DNA from: Betaproteobacteria bacterium
GTDB taxonomy: Bacteria; Pseudomonadota; Gammaproteobacteria; Burkholderiales; Rhodocyclaceae
Length of the DNA stretch: 36,185 bases
Assembly (NCBI GenBank): GCA_016208415.1
Contig: JACQYB010000007.1
Coordinates: 1-36,185 of the forward strand
Direction: 5' to 3'
Positions within the stretch are counted from its first letter, which is position 1. The number at the start of each line of letters is the position of its first letter. The position numbers were made by a program, and so were the translations under genes. The notes under the pieces are model-generated. The model was given only the letters and a program-made list of their open reading frames with translations. It made no database searches and was not told where the DNA came from. Below are positions 17,662 through 25,797 of this stretch, one piece after another.

Positions 17662-18054
17662 ATGGAAACGCGTGCCGAAACCCTGATGCGCTGGCTGGCC
17701 GGCGCCACCCTGGCGGCGATGATCGCCGCGGTGTTCATCGGCGGGCGCATTCCCGGCATCAACAGCTATTTCCCCGCGCCCTGGGACAAGCTGCTGCACC
17801 TCACGGCCTATGGAGTCGCGGCCCTGCTGCTCACCATCGTGCTGCGCGGACGCCGCCCCTGGCTAGTGCTGCTGGCCGTCATGGCCGCGGGCTTCGCCGA
17901 TGAATTCCATCAAGCCTTCATCCCCGGCCGCCACGCCGGACTTGACGACATCCTGGCCAACTTCGTGGGGGCGGGGATGGTCTGCTTTGGCAGCCTGGTC
18001 AGTGCTGTCACGGCGAAGGCAGCGCAGCAAACAGAAGCGCGCAGGTCGGGTTGA
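17662..18054 (+). CDS. VanZ-like family membrane protein
   Basis: The product is 130 residues with about four membrane segments. The family signatures are DKLLHLTAYGVAALLLTI and, later, DEFHQAFIPGRHAGLDDILA followed by NFVGAG. VanZ-like proteins are small inner-membrane proteins; the prototype gives low teicoplanin resistance, but the general role is unknown. It lies 7 bp after queE and is the last gene of the conserved backbone before the accessory region. Confidence 0.85.
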   Translation: METRAETLMRWLAGATLAAMIAAVFIGGRIPGINSYFPAPWDKLLHLTAYGVAALLLTIVLRGRRPWLVLLAVMAAGFADEFHQAFIPGRHAGLDDILANFVGAGMVCFGSLVSAVTAKAAQQTEARRSG

Positions 18055-18202
18055 CATAACCTCGGGTGCAGATCAGGCGCTCACCTGGAATCTGCCTTGA
18101 AGGCGGCCCCATGAGAACGGGCAGCAACCTTCCACGCCTCGCCCCCACCCCCAGTGCAGAGATGCTCATGCACGCGCACGGCCCCGGCAAGGGTGCCGGA
18201 AT

Positions 18203-18231
18203 TTGTCCCCAATCTGGCGCTGTCCTATGAT
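18203..18231 (+). promoter_or_regulatory. Sigma-70 promoter of the AbiEii-like pair
   Basis: TTGTCC (18203-18208) and TATGAT (18226-18231) are separated by 17 bp. Transcription would start near 18238, about 30 bp before the ATG at 18270. The rest of the gap from 18055 shows no other gene or clear signal. Confidence 0.65.
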
Positions 18232-18269
18232 GTGGATGTGCCATTTTGCGGGAAGTTGCCGGGCGAGTC

Positions 18270-18491
18270 ATGTTGCACCGTCACTTGAACCACGAGCGAT
18301 TCACCCTCGCTGCCATCGACGACGTGATTGGTCGCGGCAAGCGCCACGACTGGGCCGAGTTGCGCCGCGCCGCGCTTCGTGATCGCCCCTTGCTGGAGAA
18401 GGTGCTGCGCGTGTGCCAGGCTCACGTGGCCGACCCCTACGCACAGCGTTACCACTTCTGGAAGCAGTATGCCGAACGACATCTGGCCTGA
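18270..18491 (+). CDS. Small protein upstream of the AbiEii-like nucleotidyltransferase (putative antitoxin partner)
   Basis: This 73-residue predicted helical protein reads MLHRHLNHERFTLAAIDDVI, then RGKRHDWAELRRAAL and ends HVADPYAQRYHFWKQYAERH. I do not recognise a named domain. It overlaps the nucleotidyltransferase gene by 23 bp and shares its promoter, the arrangement expected for a toxin-antitoxin or defence pair. A TTG at 18246 would extend the N-terminus by 8 residues. An antitoxin role is inferred from position only. Confidence 0.65.
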   Translation: MLHRHLNHERFTLAAIDDVIGRGKRHDWAELRRAALRDRPLLEKVLRVCQAHVADPYAQRYHFWKQYAERHLA

Positions 18492-19152
18492 ATGGGAGCG
18501 CGTGCTGTCTTCGGCCGCCCGCCTGCAACGCATTCTGCCGGACGCGGTTCTTGTTGGCGGCACCGCATCGGCCTTGTACGCTGAACATCGGCGGTCCATC
18601 GATGCGGATCATGTTCTCACCGACCTGCGACATCGCTTCGATCAGGTTCTCGCCGAACTGGAGTCCGTGGCAGGTTGGAAAACGGCCCGCGTCCAGCGTC
18701 CGGTGCAGATTCTCGGCAGCCTGGACGGCATTGAGACCGGGGTGCGGCAGTTGATTCGGGATGCGCCACTCGAAACCACGCAGATCGAGTGCTTTGGCGA
18801 AAAACTGACCGTGCCCACCCAGGCCGAGATTCTGCGGATCAAGGGCGTGCTGATCCTCAAGCGCAATGCCACTCGGGATTACCTCGATTTCGTGGCACTG
18901 GCCGACCACATGGGTGCGGAGAAGGTGACGGAGGCTCTGCGGGACTTCGATGGCCTCTACCCTCAGCCAAATGGCGAGTCAGCCTTGCAGCAACTCCAGA
19001 TCCAGCTTGCGAATCCTTTACCGTACGACCTCGAAGGGCTGAGCCTGGCCGAATACAAGCATCTTGATCCGCGTTGGCATGACTGGTTGACCATCAAGGC
19101 CGCATGCGCCGTTTGCTCGAACGTGATCTTCGATTGGATCGTCGGGGTCTGA
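18469..19152 (+). CDS. Nucleotidyltransferase-fold protein, AbiEii/AbiGii-like
   Basis: The product is 227 residues. The nucleotidyltransferase signature is visible as AVLVGGTASALYAEHR followed by RSIDADHVL, giving the GG and DXD metal-binding residues. The segment TQAEILRIKGVLILKRNATR resembles the conserved C-terminal helix block of AbiEii-like proteins. AbiEii toxins act in type IV toxin-antitoxin abortive-infection systems and nucleotidylate tRNA in known cases. The usual AbiEi antitoxin is absent; the small gene upstream takes its place. GC is lower than in the backbone. The target is unknown. Confidence 0.75.
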   Translation: MPNDIWPEWERVLSSAARLQRILPDAVLVGGTASALYAEHRRSIDADHVLTDLRHRFDQVLAELESVAGWKTARVQRPVQILGSLDGIETGVRQLIRDAPLETTQIECFGEKLTVPTQAEILRIKGVLILKRNATRDYLDFVALADHMGAEKVTEALRDFDGLYPQPNGESALQQLQIQLANPLPYDLEGLSLAEYKHLDPRWHDWLTIKAACAVCSNVIFDWIVGV

Positions 19153-19201
19153 CGAGTCGGACAAGCGTCACGGGATGCGACAGAACGAGCCGTCCCGGCA
19201 A

Positions 19202-20248
19202 TCAAAGCGTCAGCCATTCCGCAGCACCCAGTTGCGGAAAGGCGGAAGGAAGCGCATCCAGGCCGCGCCGCACGCGCTCCGTCCAGCCCTTTCCGCGCCT
19301 GCAAAGGTCTCTCCAGGCTTCGTCCACCTCCCAGCGCCGGTTCTCCTTCAGCCTCGAAAGCAGCAATCCGGCGTGGACGAGATCCTTGTTGGCCTTGACC
19401 GCGAAAGCCCCGGCGCGCTCGCCATAAACGAGCAACTTGTGCAAGGCGTAGCGCGCCGGGTGGGGCACATTGACCAGGACCTCCCGGTCGCCAGAGAGGA
19501 GGACGGCCTGCTGGATGTTCTCCAGCGAGAACTCCATGAATTTCAGCGGCTGCAGGACGATGCCCAGTTGCGGATGCTCGAATGGCTCCCCGCCACCTCG
19601 TTGCAGGGTCGTCAGGAAATCCAGCCGGAACTCCGGCTCCCGGGGATTCAGGTAGGTCGCTCCCCCCTTCGAGGCCAGGCCGGAAGCCGGAAGAAGGCCC
19701 ATTTCGAGCGACTTGATGGCCGCAGGGGTATCGACCCGGAACCCACCCGGCAGCACGATGGCCAGATTCCGGCCCGCATGCGCAAGATCCACGTCCTGGG
19801 TGCGCGACGCATCATCCCAACGTACCCCCAGCATGTTGCCGAAAGCCAGAAACGCATGGGTTCCGACCAGCACCCCCCCCGCCTTGAAGAAGCCATATTC
19901 CGCAAGCCTCTGAATGACGCGAAGATGGCGAGGCAGGACCTCGGCACAGCCGAGCGCAATGGCCGCACGCGCCAGTGGGGCAAGACTTCGATGGGCTGAC
20001 GGACCTCCCTTCCTGTGGATGAGCGCGCGCACCGCCTCATCGTCGGGGCCGACGTAGACCTGCCTCAGCCTGCCCCAAGGTTCCGTGTATTGGAAGTACC
20101 AGTACCTGTGGCCGCGCACCGTCTTGGGCGCGAAGGATCCGGAAAGATCCGCCACGGAGCGCATGTGCCCGGCCGACACCGCCGCCTCGAGAACCTGCGC
20201 GTAGGCAGTTTGGGCGGGAAGCGAAAGCTCGGAGAAGGAGGGGGTCAC
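19202..20248 (-). CDS. GSU2403-type nucleotidyltransferase-fold protein
   Basis: This 348-residue protein matches the NTP_transf_8/GSU2403 family. The N-terminal region contains GSFAPKTVRGHRYWYFQYTE, and the nucleotidyltransferase core is VGTHAFLAFGNMLGVRW with the catalytic pair in RTQDVDLAHAG. YALHKLLVYGERAG lies near the C-terminus. Members are linked to mobile regions; function is not established. The GTG at 20248 begins only 1 bp from a palindrome that contains the likely -10, so the mRNA may be leaderless. The next in-frame ATG (20164) would remove the conserved TAYAQVLE region. It is convergent with the AbiEii-like gene. Confidence 0.75.
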   Translation of the reverse strand: MTPSFSELSLPAQTAYAQVLEAAVSAGHMRSVADLSGSFAPKTVRGHRYWYFQYTEPWGRLRQVYVGPDDEAVRALIHRKGGPSAHRSLAPLARAAIALGCAEVLPRHLRVIQRLAEYGFFKAGGVLVGTHAFLAFGNMLGVRWDDASRTQDVDLAHAGRNLAIVLPGGFRVDTPAAIKSLEMGLLPASGLASKGGATYLNPREPEFRLDFLTTLQRGGGEPFEHPQLGIVLQPLKFMEFSLENIQQAVLLSGDREVLVNVPHPARYALHKLLVYGERAGAFAVKANKDLVHAGLLLSRLKENRRWEVDEAWRDLCRRGKGWTERVRRGLDALPSAFPQLGAAEWLTL

Positions 20249-20249
20249 G

Positions 20250-20280
20250 TTATACTAGCCTTGTCGTCGCACTAGTATAA
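20250..20280 (-). promoter_or_regulatory. Palindromic operator/promoter of the GSU2403-type gene
   Basis: TTATACTAG (20250-20258) and CTAGTATAA (20272-20280) form a perfect 9-bp inverted repeat with a 13-bp spacer. Read toward the gene, the proximal arm contains TAGTAT, a -10-like hexamer, ending 3 bp from the GTG start. The symmetry suggests a repressor site. From here to 20369 nothing else is seen. Confidence 0.6.
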
Positions 20281-20369
20281 CCGGCGCGCGTCGCATTCAC
20301 TGCCGCATCGACCGACGGCGCCACGCGCTGGATTACGGCGTCGACTCCCATCCGGCGCGGAAGGCGTGG

Positions 20370-21245
20370 TCACCCCCCGGCCATGTCCTCCATGCACAAC
20401 CGCAGGGATGTACGCCAATCCGGCAGCCGCAGGCCGGTCTGCCGCGCCAGGCGGTCGCAGTTGAGGCGCGAATTGGCCGGGCGCCGGGCCGGCAGGGGGT
20501 ATTCGGCGGTGGTGATGGGCACGATGCTGCGCACCTTGAACGACGGCTCCAGCCCCAGCATCCGGGCCTCGTCGACGATGGCGGTGGCGAATCCGTGCCA
20601 GGAGGTTTCCCCCGCAGCGGTCAGGTGAAACATCCCTGTCGGCCGCCCGGGGTGGACCAGCAGCAGCGCCGTGGCCTGGGCGATCATGCGCGACCAGGTA
20701 GGGGCCCCGAACTGGTCGGCCACAATCCGCAACTCATCGCGTTCCCGCGCCAGGCGCAGGATGGTGCGCAGGAAGTTCCTGCCGTGGGCGCCATAGACCC
20801 AACTGGTGCGCAGGATGAGGGCGTCGGCCCCCACGGCGCGGATCGCCTCCTCCCCCGCCAGTTTGCTGCGCCCATATTCGCCCAGGGGCGCGGGGGCGTT
20901 ACTCTCCCGGTAGGGGTGCGGCGCCGCACCGTCGAAGACATAGTCGGTGGAATAGTGGATGAGCCGCGCCCCGAGCCGGCGCGCCTCCTCGGCCAGGATG
21001 CCCGGCGCCGTAGCGTTGATCGCCTGTGCCGCCGGCGCGTCCGATTCCGCCTGATCCACCGCCGTGTAGGCGCCAGCGTTCACGATCACCTCGGGTCGCA
21101 TCTCCGAGACCACCGCGCGGATGCGCTGCGCATCGGCCAGGTCCAGCCCCGCCCGGTCGAAGGCGGCCAACTCCCCGAGGGGAGCGAGGCAGCGGCGCAG
21201 TTCCCGCCCCACCTGACCGCCCGCGCCGGTGAGCAGGATCCTCAC
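20370..21245 (-). CDS. rfbD: dTDP-4-dehydrorhamnose reductase
   Basis: The product is 291 residues and reduces dTDP-4-keto-L-rhamnose to dTDP-L-rhamnose, the last step of the pathway. The NAD(P)-binding motif is LLTGAGGQVGREL at the N-terminus. STDYVFDG carries the conserved Asp-Tyr, and YGRSKLAGE gives the YXXXK catalytic pair. Also called rmlD. It overlaps rfbC by 4 bp (ATGA), so the two are translationally coupled. It is the promoter-distal gene of the rhamnose group. Confidence 0.95.
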   Translation of the reverse strand: MRILLTGAGGQVGRELRRCLAPLGELAAFDRAGLDLADAQRIRAVVSEMRPEVIVNAGAYTAVDQAESDAPAAQAINATAPGILAEEARRLGARLIHYSTDYVFDGAAPHPYRESNAPAPLGEYGRSKLAGEEAIRAVGADALILRTSWVYGAHGRNFLRTILRLARERDELRIVADQFGAPTWSRMIAQATALLLVHPGRPTGMFHLTAAGETSWHGFATAIVDEARMLGLEPSFKVRSIVPITTAEYPLPARRPANSRLNCDRLARQTGLRLPDWRTSLRLCMEDMAGG

Positions 21246-21787
21246 GGATAGACTTCCGCCTCGCGCAGCCGCACCCCCTGCGCGTCCTTGGCCGAAAGCA
21301 TGGGGGGGCCTTCCAGCGGCCAGTCGATGGCCAGATCAGGGTCGTTCCAGGCGATGCAGCGTTCGTGTTCCGGCGCCGCGTAGTCCGTGGTTTTGTACAG
21401 CACCTCGGCGACCTTCGAAGTCACCAGGAATCCGTGGGCGAAGCCCGGCGGAACCCACAGCATGCGATGATCTTGCGCCGACAAGCGGGTGCCCACCCAG
21501 CGTCCGAAACCCGGCGAACTGCGCCGTACATCCACCGCCACGTCGAAGACCTCGCCCACCACCACCCGCACCAGCTTCCCCTGGGGCTGGCGGATCTGGT
21601 AATGCAACCCCCGCAGCACGCCGCGCTGGGAGCGGGAGTGGTTGTCCTGGACGAAGTCGGCGTCGAGGCCGGTGAGTTGCGCAAACACCCGGCGGTTGAA
21701 GCTCTCGAAGAAGAAGCCGCGGGCGTCGCTGACAACACGGGGCTCCAGGATCAAGGCGCCTGGCAGCGCGGTTGGAGCCCCCTTCAT
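21242..21787 (-). CDS. rfbC: dTDP-4-dehydrorhamnose 3,5-epimerase
   Basis: This 181-residue cupin-fold epimerase converts dTDP-4-keto-6-deoxyglucose to dTDP-4-keto-L-rhamnose. Family blocks are DARGFFFESFN, DNHSRSQRGVLRGLHYQ (catalytic His), KLVRVVVGEVFDVAVDVR and WVPPGFAHGF. Also called rmlC. It lies 51 bp after the Nudix fragment and is ATGA-coupled to rfbD. The ATG at 21787 has a GGTGG-type ribosome site. Confidence 0.96.
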   Translation of the reverse strand: MKGAPTALPGALILEPRVVSDARGFFFESFNRRVFAQLTGLDADFVQDNHSRSQRGVLRGLHYQIRQPQGKLVRVVVGEVFDVAVDVRRSSPGFGRWVGTRLSAQDHRMLWVPPGFAHGFLVTSKVAEVLYKTTDYAAPEHERCIAWNDPDLAIDWPLEGPPMLSAKDAQGVRLREAEVYP

Positions 21788-21838
21788 CCACCACCCCGGA
21801 TGCGCGGCCGGGCCGGTGGTCCTGCCATGCGAAAGGAG

Positions 21839-22264
21839 CTAGATGTCGCGGAGCGTCTCAATCGTCTTCACCCTGCGGAAAGCAGTTTCTATCTCCTCTA
21901 TCGAATACGGGCGCCCGCCATGAATTCTGTCGCATCGAAGAGCGAGAATTACATTCAACAGCGCCATTGGAACCCACTTTCTTTCCCTGGAAACGAAATC
22001 GGCAATGCCATCGGGGGACAACTCTACAATCCTTGCATCGCTGACGAAACCAGTCACTGCACGCTCCGAACGAAGTGGAGTAGCCTCGTCCCAATCGAAG
22101 TGCGCAACGTCGCTACCAATACACAAAGCAAGAAACGCCAACTGCCCAGATTGAACGTTTCTCCCCATTCCAAGATAATGCACCCACTCTCCATTCGGCA
22201 ACGCAAAGGCATCCAGCCTCAACTCTTCCTCGAGTTCCTTACGTACCGTTTCTTCGATAGTTCT
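21839..22264 (-). pseudogene. In-frame continuation of the Nudix domain after the TAG stop
   Basis: After the TAG at 22265-22267 the same frame stays open for 141 codons to 21839. The first residues, TIEETVRKELEEELRL, supply the second half of a Nudix box (REUXEE appears as KELEEE). The remainder, WVHYLGMGRNVQSGQLAFLA and so on, fits the rest of a Nudix fold. Alone, the fragment could start at a TTG at 22222 and give 127 residues, but it would lack the first half of the domain. It is either the dead tail of an interrupted gene or is reached by recoding. GC is clearly lower than in the rfb genes. Confidence 0.7.
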
Positions 22265-22294
22265 CTATAACGATGCTTCTCGCGGGCGCGTTCT
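22260..22294 (-). repeat. 30-nt in-frame unit with 5-nt direct repeats inside the Nudix box
   Basis: GTTCT occurs at 22260-22264 and again at 22290-22294 (AGAAC on the coding strand), exactly 30 nt apart. The TAG stop lies next to the inner repeat. Removing one 30-nt unit restores an open frame reading GYVEPSRTIEETVRKELEEE. That is a nearly complete Nudix box except that Arg replaces the first Glu. The layout resembles a small insertion with target duplication or the footprint of a lost element. Confidence 0.65.
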
Positions 22295-24385
22295 AGACGG
22301 CTCGACGTAACCCGACGCCGACGTATCCCAATACCCCCTGTAAGTTCTTGTTTTGTTACTCCGCTTTTGCACCAACGTATACCACTTGTCATTTCGCAAG
22401 AAAACATATAGTACACACACGGAGAGTCCGTTGAGTCTATGATACGTGAAGAGTGACTTCGCTATAGGCCGCTCTTCAGGCAGCTTTTGGTGCTCTTCAG
22501 CAAACCGCGAAACGCAATACGAAGACGACTCCACTTCGAGACAGAGCCGCTCCGCGCCACCACGTTCTTTGTACACCACTGGCATTGATGAGACGCGATA
22601 AATCGAATTATTGCCGTGCAAGTCAATACGCCCGTATCGTCTCAACTCATCCAAGAACGCACTTGCTGCATCATTTCCTTCGGACGTCCCGACAGGCGGA
22701 GAAATGGCGCTCTCTAGTTCCTTTGTCAGGTCACGCTCTATCCCCACCTTAACTACCCTTTCCCGGTATTTCACATCCATGACGGGCGCCTCTACAAAGC
22801 AAGTCGCCTCCGGAAATACCTCGAACGCACGAGGGTGATCCCAAAATGTGTCAGGGAGTAACTGTGCACGGAGGTCGTGCGCGCCTATGCTGATTGTGGC
22901 GAGGTGGTCCACGTGGTAGCTGGTGATAAATGCGCGGATCAGGGCGGGTGCCCTACGCTTTACGCTGTCCAACGGGACGCCCCTATCGATCTCGTTCTTC
23001 AAACCATGCGCCACAAACCGCAGGCATTCCTTCTCGTCGGATATTCGGTAGTGTTTCAAGTACTGGTTGAGTTGCTCCTTCGCAGTCTCCTCCAACCCCG
23101 CCACCGGCCAAGGGTCGATCTGCCAACCCAACCCCCGCCGCGCCTCATCCGCGCAAGCTGCCCAGGTGAAGTCCTTCAACATGTCCCGCAGTGCCCGCGC
23201 CTTCCGGCGGGCCGCCTCGGGATCTTGGGCGATCTCCTTCAGGTACCCGGCAACCTCGTTCAGATCCTGGTCGTGGAAATAGGGCTCGCCCACCGCGCCC
23301 CGGACAGAGACCGGATAGACGCAACCCGTCCCCGATCCCGGGAAGCTCTCTTCCAGCAGGCGAAACAGCCCGCTGTTCTTCGCCACGATCAAGGGCACGC
23401 CAGCCGCGATCGCTTCCCAGCCGACGAGGCCGAAGCCTTCGTGCCAGGAAGGCATCAGCGCCACCCAGGCACTGCGCAGGTCGTCGAAAATCGCCTGCCG
23501 GTCATGGGTGTAGGGCAAGGCCCACAGGTTGATGACCCGACCGGCGTATCCCTCGGCGAACCGCTTGAGTTCGTTCTCCGGGTGACCGGTTCGTCCGGCG
23601 GAGCGGCCCTCGGCGGCCCCTTCGAGATCGACGCCGCGCAGGATCAGGCGTGGATCCTCCCTCAGGGCACGGGGCAGTCCGGAGTCGGCATGGGCCTGCC
23701 GAACCGCATGGGCGAAGGCCGCGACGCCTAGGTGGCCCTGCTTGATGGGGGCGGCATCACCGCTCAGGCGGCCACTGAGGAAGGCCGTGAATTCCGGCGC
23801 CGGCTGGCGCGGCTCGATGTCGGCGAGGCCGGGCACGAGCATGAAGGGCGGTTTGTCGCCCGCGCAGAAGGCCTGTGCGGCGTCGCGCAACAGCGGCCCC
23901 ACGCCGAAGACGATGTCGGCCTGCTCGAACAATTGCTTTTGGGCCTTTTCCTTGTCCCACGCCGAATCCGAACTCTCCGCAAAGGACTCGTAGGCTCGAT
24001 AGCTCATGTGATGGATGAGCGCGGAGCGGCCTCCGGTCGCTCGGGCTGCCGCGACGGCAGCCGCGCCGGTGAAGCGGTCGTGGCCGAGCCAGACGGTCGT
24101 CTGCGGGTCGATGGCGATGCCACGGGACGCGAGCAGTTCGATGGCGCTGTCCCCCAGGCCCGCCTCAAAGACGCCCGGCTGAGGTTTGTAGCGCATGGGA
24201 AGCAGGGTGACGTGTGCAGTCTGCGCCGCGTCAATCTCAGCCGGCGTTGCCTCGCCTACGACGCACACCACCTGCACCGCCGGATAAAAGCTCCGGCCGA
24301 AGGCTTCCAGGAAATCGGCGTTGAAGCTGTTGATGCCCCCGAACTTCGTGCCCCATCCGGTGGCGAATGCGACCAGACTGAACAT
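22265..24385 (-). CDS. GT4-like glycosyltransferase fused to an interrupted Nudix domain
   Basis: The product is 706 residues. Residues 1 to about 420 form a GT-B glycosyltransferase-like region: FATGWGTKFGGINSFNADFL, then WLGHDRFTGAAAV, and the GT4 donor-site block MPSWHEGFGLVGWEAIAAGV. A middle part of about 190 residues is unrecognised. From about residue 655 a Nudix domain begins (LYVFLRNDKWYTLVQKRSNK, GYWDTSASGYVEP) and is cut off by a TAG. The N-terminal signature recalls GT-like modules I associate with bacterial conflict systems rather than ordinary sugar transfer; that is from memory and uncertain. GGAGG precedes the ATG. GC falls in the 3' third, suggesting a composite or transferred gene. 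Confidence 0.7.
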   Translation of the reverse strand: MFSLVAFATGWGTKFGGINSFNADFLEAFGRSFYPAVQVVCVVGEATPAEIDAAQTAHVTLLPMRYKPQPGVFEAGLGDSAIELLASRGIAIDPQTTVWLGHDRFTGAAAVAAARATGGRSALIHHMSYRAYESFAESSDSAWDKEKAQKQLFEQADIVFGVGPLLRDAAQAFCAGDKPPFMLVPGLADIEPRQPAPEFTAFLSGRLSGDAAPIKQGHLGVAAFAHAVRQAHADSGLPRALREDPRLILRGVDLEGAAEGRSAGRTGHPENELKRFAEGYAGRVINLWALPYTHDRQAIFDDLRSAWVALMPSWHEGFGLVGWEAIAAGVPLIVAKNSGLFRLLEESFPGSGTGCVYPVSVRGAVGEPYFHDQDLNEVAGYLKEIAQDPEAARRKARALRDMLKDFTWAACADEARRGLGWQIDPWPVAGLEETAKEQLNQYLKHYRISDEKECLRFVAHGLKNEIDRGVPLDSVKRRAPALIRAFITSYHVDHLATISIGAHDLRAQLLPDTFWDHPRAFEVFPEATCFVEAPVMDVKYRERVVKVGIERDLTKELESAISPPVGTSEGNDAASAFLDELRRYGRIDLHGNNSIYRVSSMPVVYKERGGAERLCLEVESSSYCVSRFAEEHQKLPEERPIAKSLFTYHRLNGLSVCVLYVFLRNDKWYTLVQKRSNKTRTYRGYWDTSASGYVEPSRTRPREASL

Positions 24386-24560
24386 CTCCTCCCTCCGTAT
24401 CCGTCTTGCCTCACGGTTCCGATGACATGCCGGCGAGGCGAAAACGTGCCAATCTGCCCGATGTCATTGTCCCATGTTGGATGTCGTCACTCAACCATCG
24501 GCGAGGATCGAAAGCAAGGGGCACCGGGTAACAGCTCGAGCTGCTTGAAGATGTGACCGA

Positions 24561-25610
24561 TCAGCCTTCGGGTTGCGCTCCACCTCCGTCCATCGGAGTG
24601 TCCGTTGGCCTGCCATAGTCGTCACGGTCGAGGTACCAGCGCACTGTCTTCACGATCCCACTCTCGAAGGTCTCCTGCGGCCGCCACCCAAGCTCCCGCT
24701 CGAGCTTCGTCGCGTCCATGGCATAGCGACGGTCCTGTCCAGGCCTGTCCTTCACGAAAGTGATCAGTTCCGCGAAGCTGCCCTGTACGCGGGGCGAAAG
24801 CTCATCGAGAATTCGGCATAGCGTCAGAACAACCTCCAGGTTGCTCTTCTCGTTCCAACCACCGATGTTGTAGCGTTCCCCTGCGCGACCCTTCTCGAGC
24901 ACGATTCGGATCGCATGGCAATGATCGGCCACGTATAACCAGTCACGTATGATCTGGCCGTCGCCGTGCAAGGGCAATGCCTGCCCTGCCAGCGCATTGT
25001 GGATCATTAGGGGAATCAGCTTTTCCGGGTGCTGGTGCGGCCCGTAGTTGTTCGAGCAATTGGTGGTCAGTACAGGCAGCCCGTAGGTACGGTTATAGGC
25101 ACGGACGAGATGGTCGGACGCGGCCTTCGACGAGGCATATGGGCTGTTTGGCGCGTAAGGGCTCGACTCTCTGAACGGTGGATCGTCTGGGCGCAGGGAG
25201 CCGAACACCTCGTCAGTGGATACATGCAGGAAGCGGAAGGCCGCCCGGCTGGCCTCATCGAGACCCGGCCAGTACTCCCTCGATGCCTCTAGCAGATTGA
25301 AGGTGCCGACGATATTGGTCCCGATGAACTCCGCCGGGCCGTGGATGGAGCGCTCCACGTGGCTTTCCGCGGCGAAGTTCACAATCGCCCGTGGCCGGTA
25401 CTTGGCCAGGAGCCTCGGCACGAGTTCCTGGTCCGCAATGTCGCCGCGAACGAATACATGACGCGGGTCATCACGCACGCCGGCAAGATTGTCCAGGCTG
25501 CCCGCGTAGGTGAGTTTGTCGAGATTCAGGACTGGCTCTTCGCTTGTCTTCAGCCAGTCAAGAACGAAATTGGCGCCGATAAAGCCCGCGCCGCCGGTGA
25601 TCAGGATCAA
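24561..25610 (-). CDS. rfbB: dTDP-glucose 4,6-dehydratase
   Basis: The product is 349 residues (family about 355) and makes dTDP-4-keto-6-deoxyglucose. The Rossmann motif is ITGGAGFIGANFV. SPYASSKAASDHLVRAY carries the catalytic YXXXK, and CSNNYGPHQHPEKLIPLMI follows. Also called rmlB. The frame is open to 25757, but homologues start just before ITGG, so the TTG at 25610 with GAGGT 9 nt upstream is the likely start. It is the first rhamnose gene; a CRP-like site lies about 195 bp upstream. Confidence 0.94.
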   Translation of the reverse strand: MILITGGAGFIGANFVLDWLKTSEEPVLNLDKLTYAGSLDNLAGVRDDPRHVFVRGDIADQELVPRLLAKYRPRAIVNFAAESHVERSIHGPAEFIGTNIVGTFNLLEASREYWPGLDEASRAAFRFLHVSTDEVFGSLRPDDPPFRESSPYAPNSPYASSKAASDHLVRAYNRTYGLPVLTTNCSNNYGPHQHPEKLIPLMIHNALAGQALPLHGDGQIIRDWLYVADHCHAIRIVLEKGRAGERYNIGGWNEKSNLEVVLTLCRILDELSPRVQGSFAELITFVKDRPGQDRRYAMDATKLERELGWRPQETFESGIVKTVRWYLDRDDYGRPTDTPMDGGGAQPEG

Positions 25611-25797
25611 GACGGAAGACCTCGGAAAGGGAATGAACCGGTTGAAAGACGGCTGTCGGTAACCCCCGCGCCCCGGGGGGCCTGGCACGGGGACTCCAGA
25701 TCGATAAGTACTTTGCGCCGGAGCGCAACAGATTAGCAATACTTTGTGACATGCCATTCCAACGTGATACGCGGGTGATGCATGCCTCAGCCCGCGT

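Noticed and set aside
22260-22294. Translational bypass (gene 60-like hop) across the 30-nt unit
   Set aside because: No matching take-off and landing codons with a stop directly after take-off could be seen; kept only as a remote alternative to a disrupted gene.
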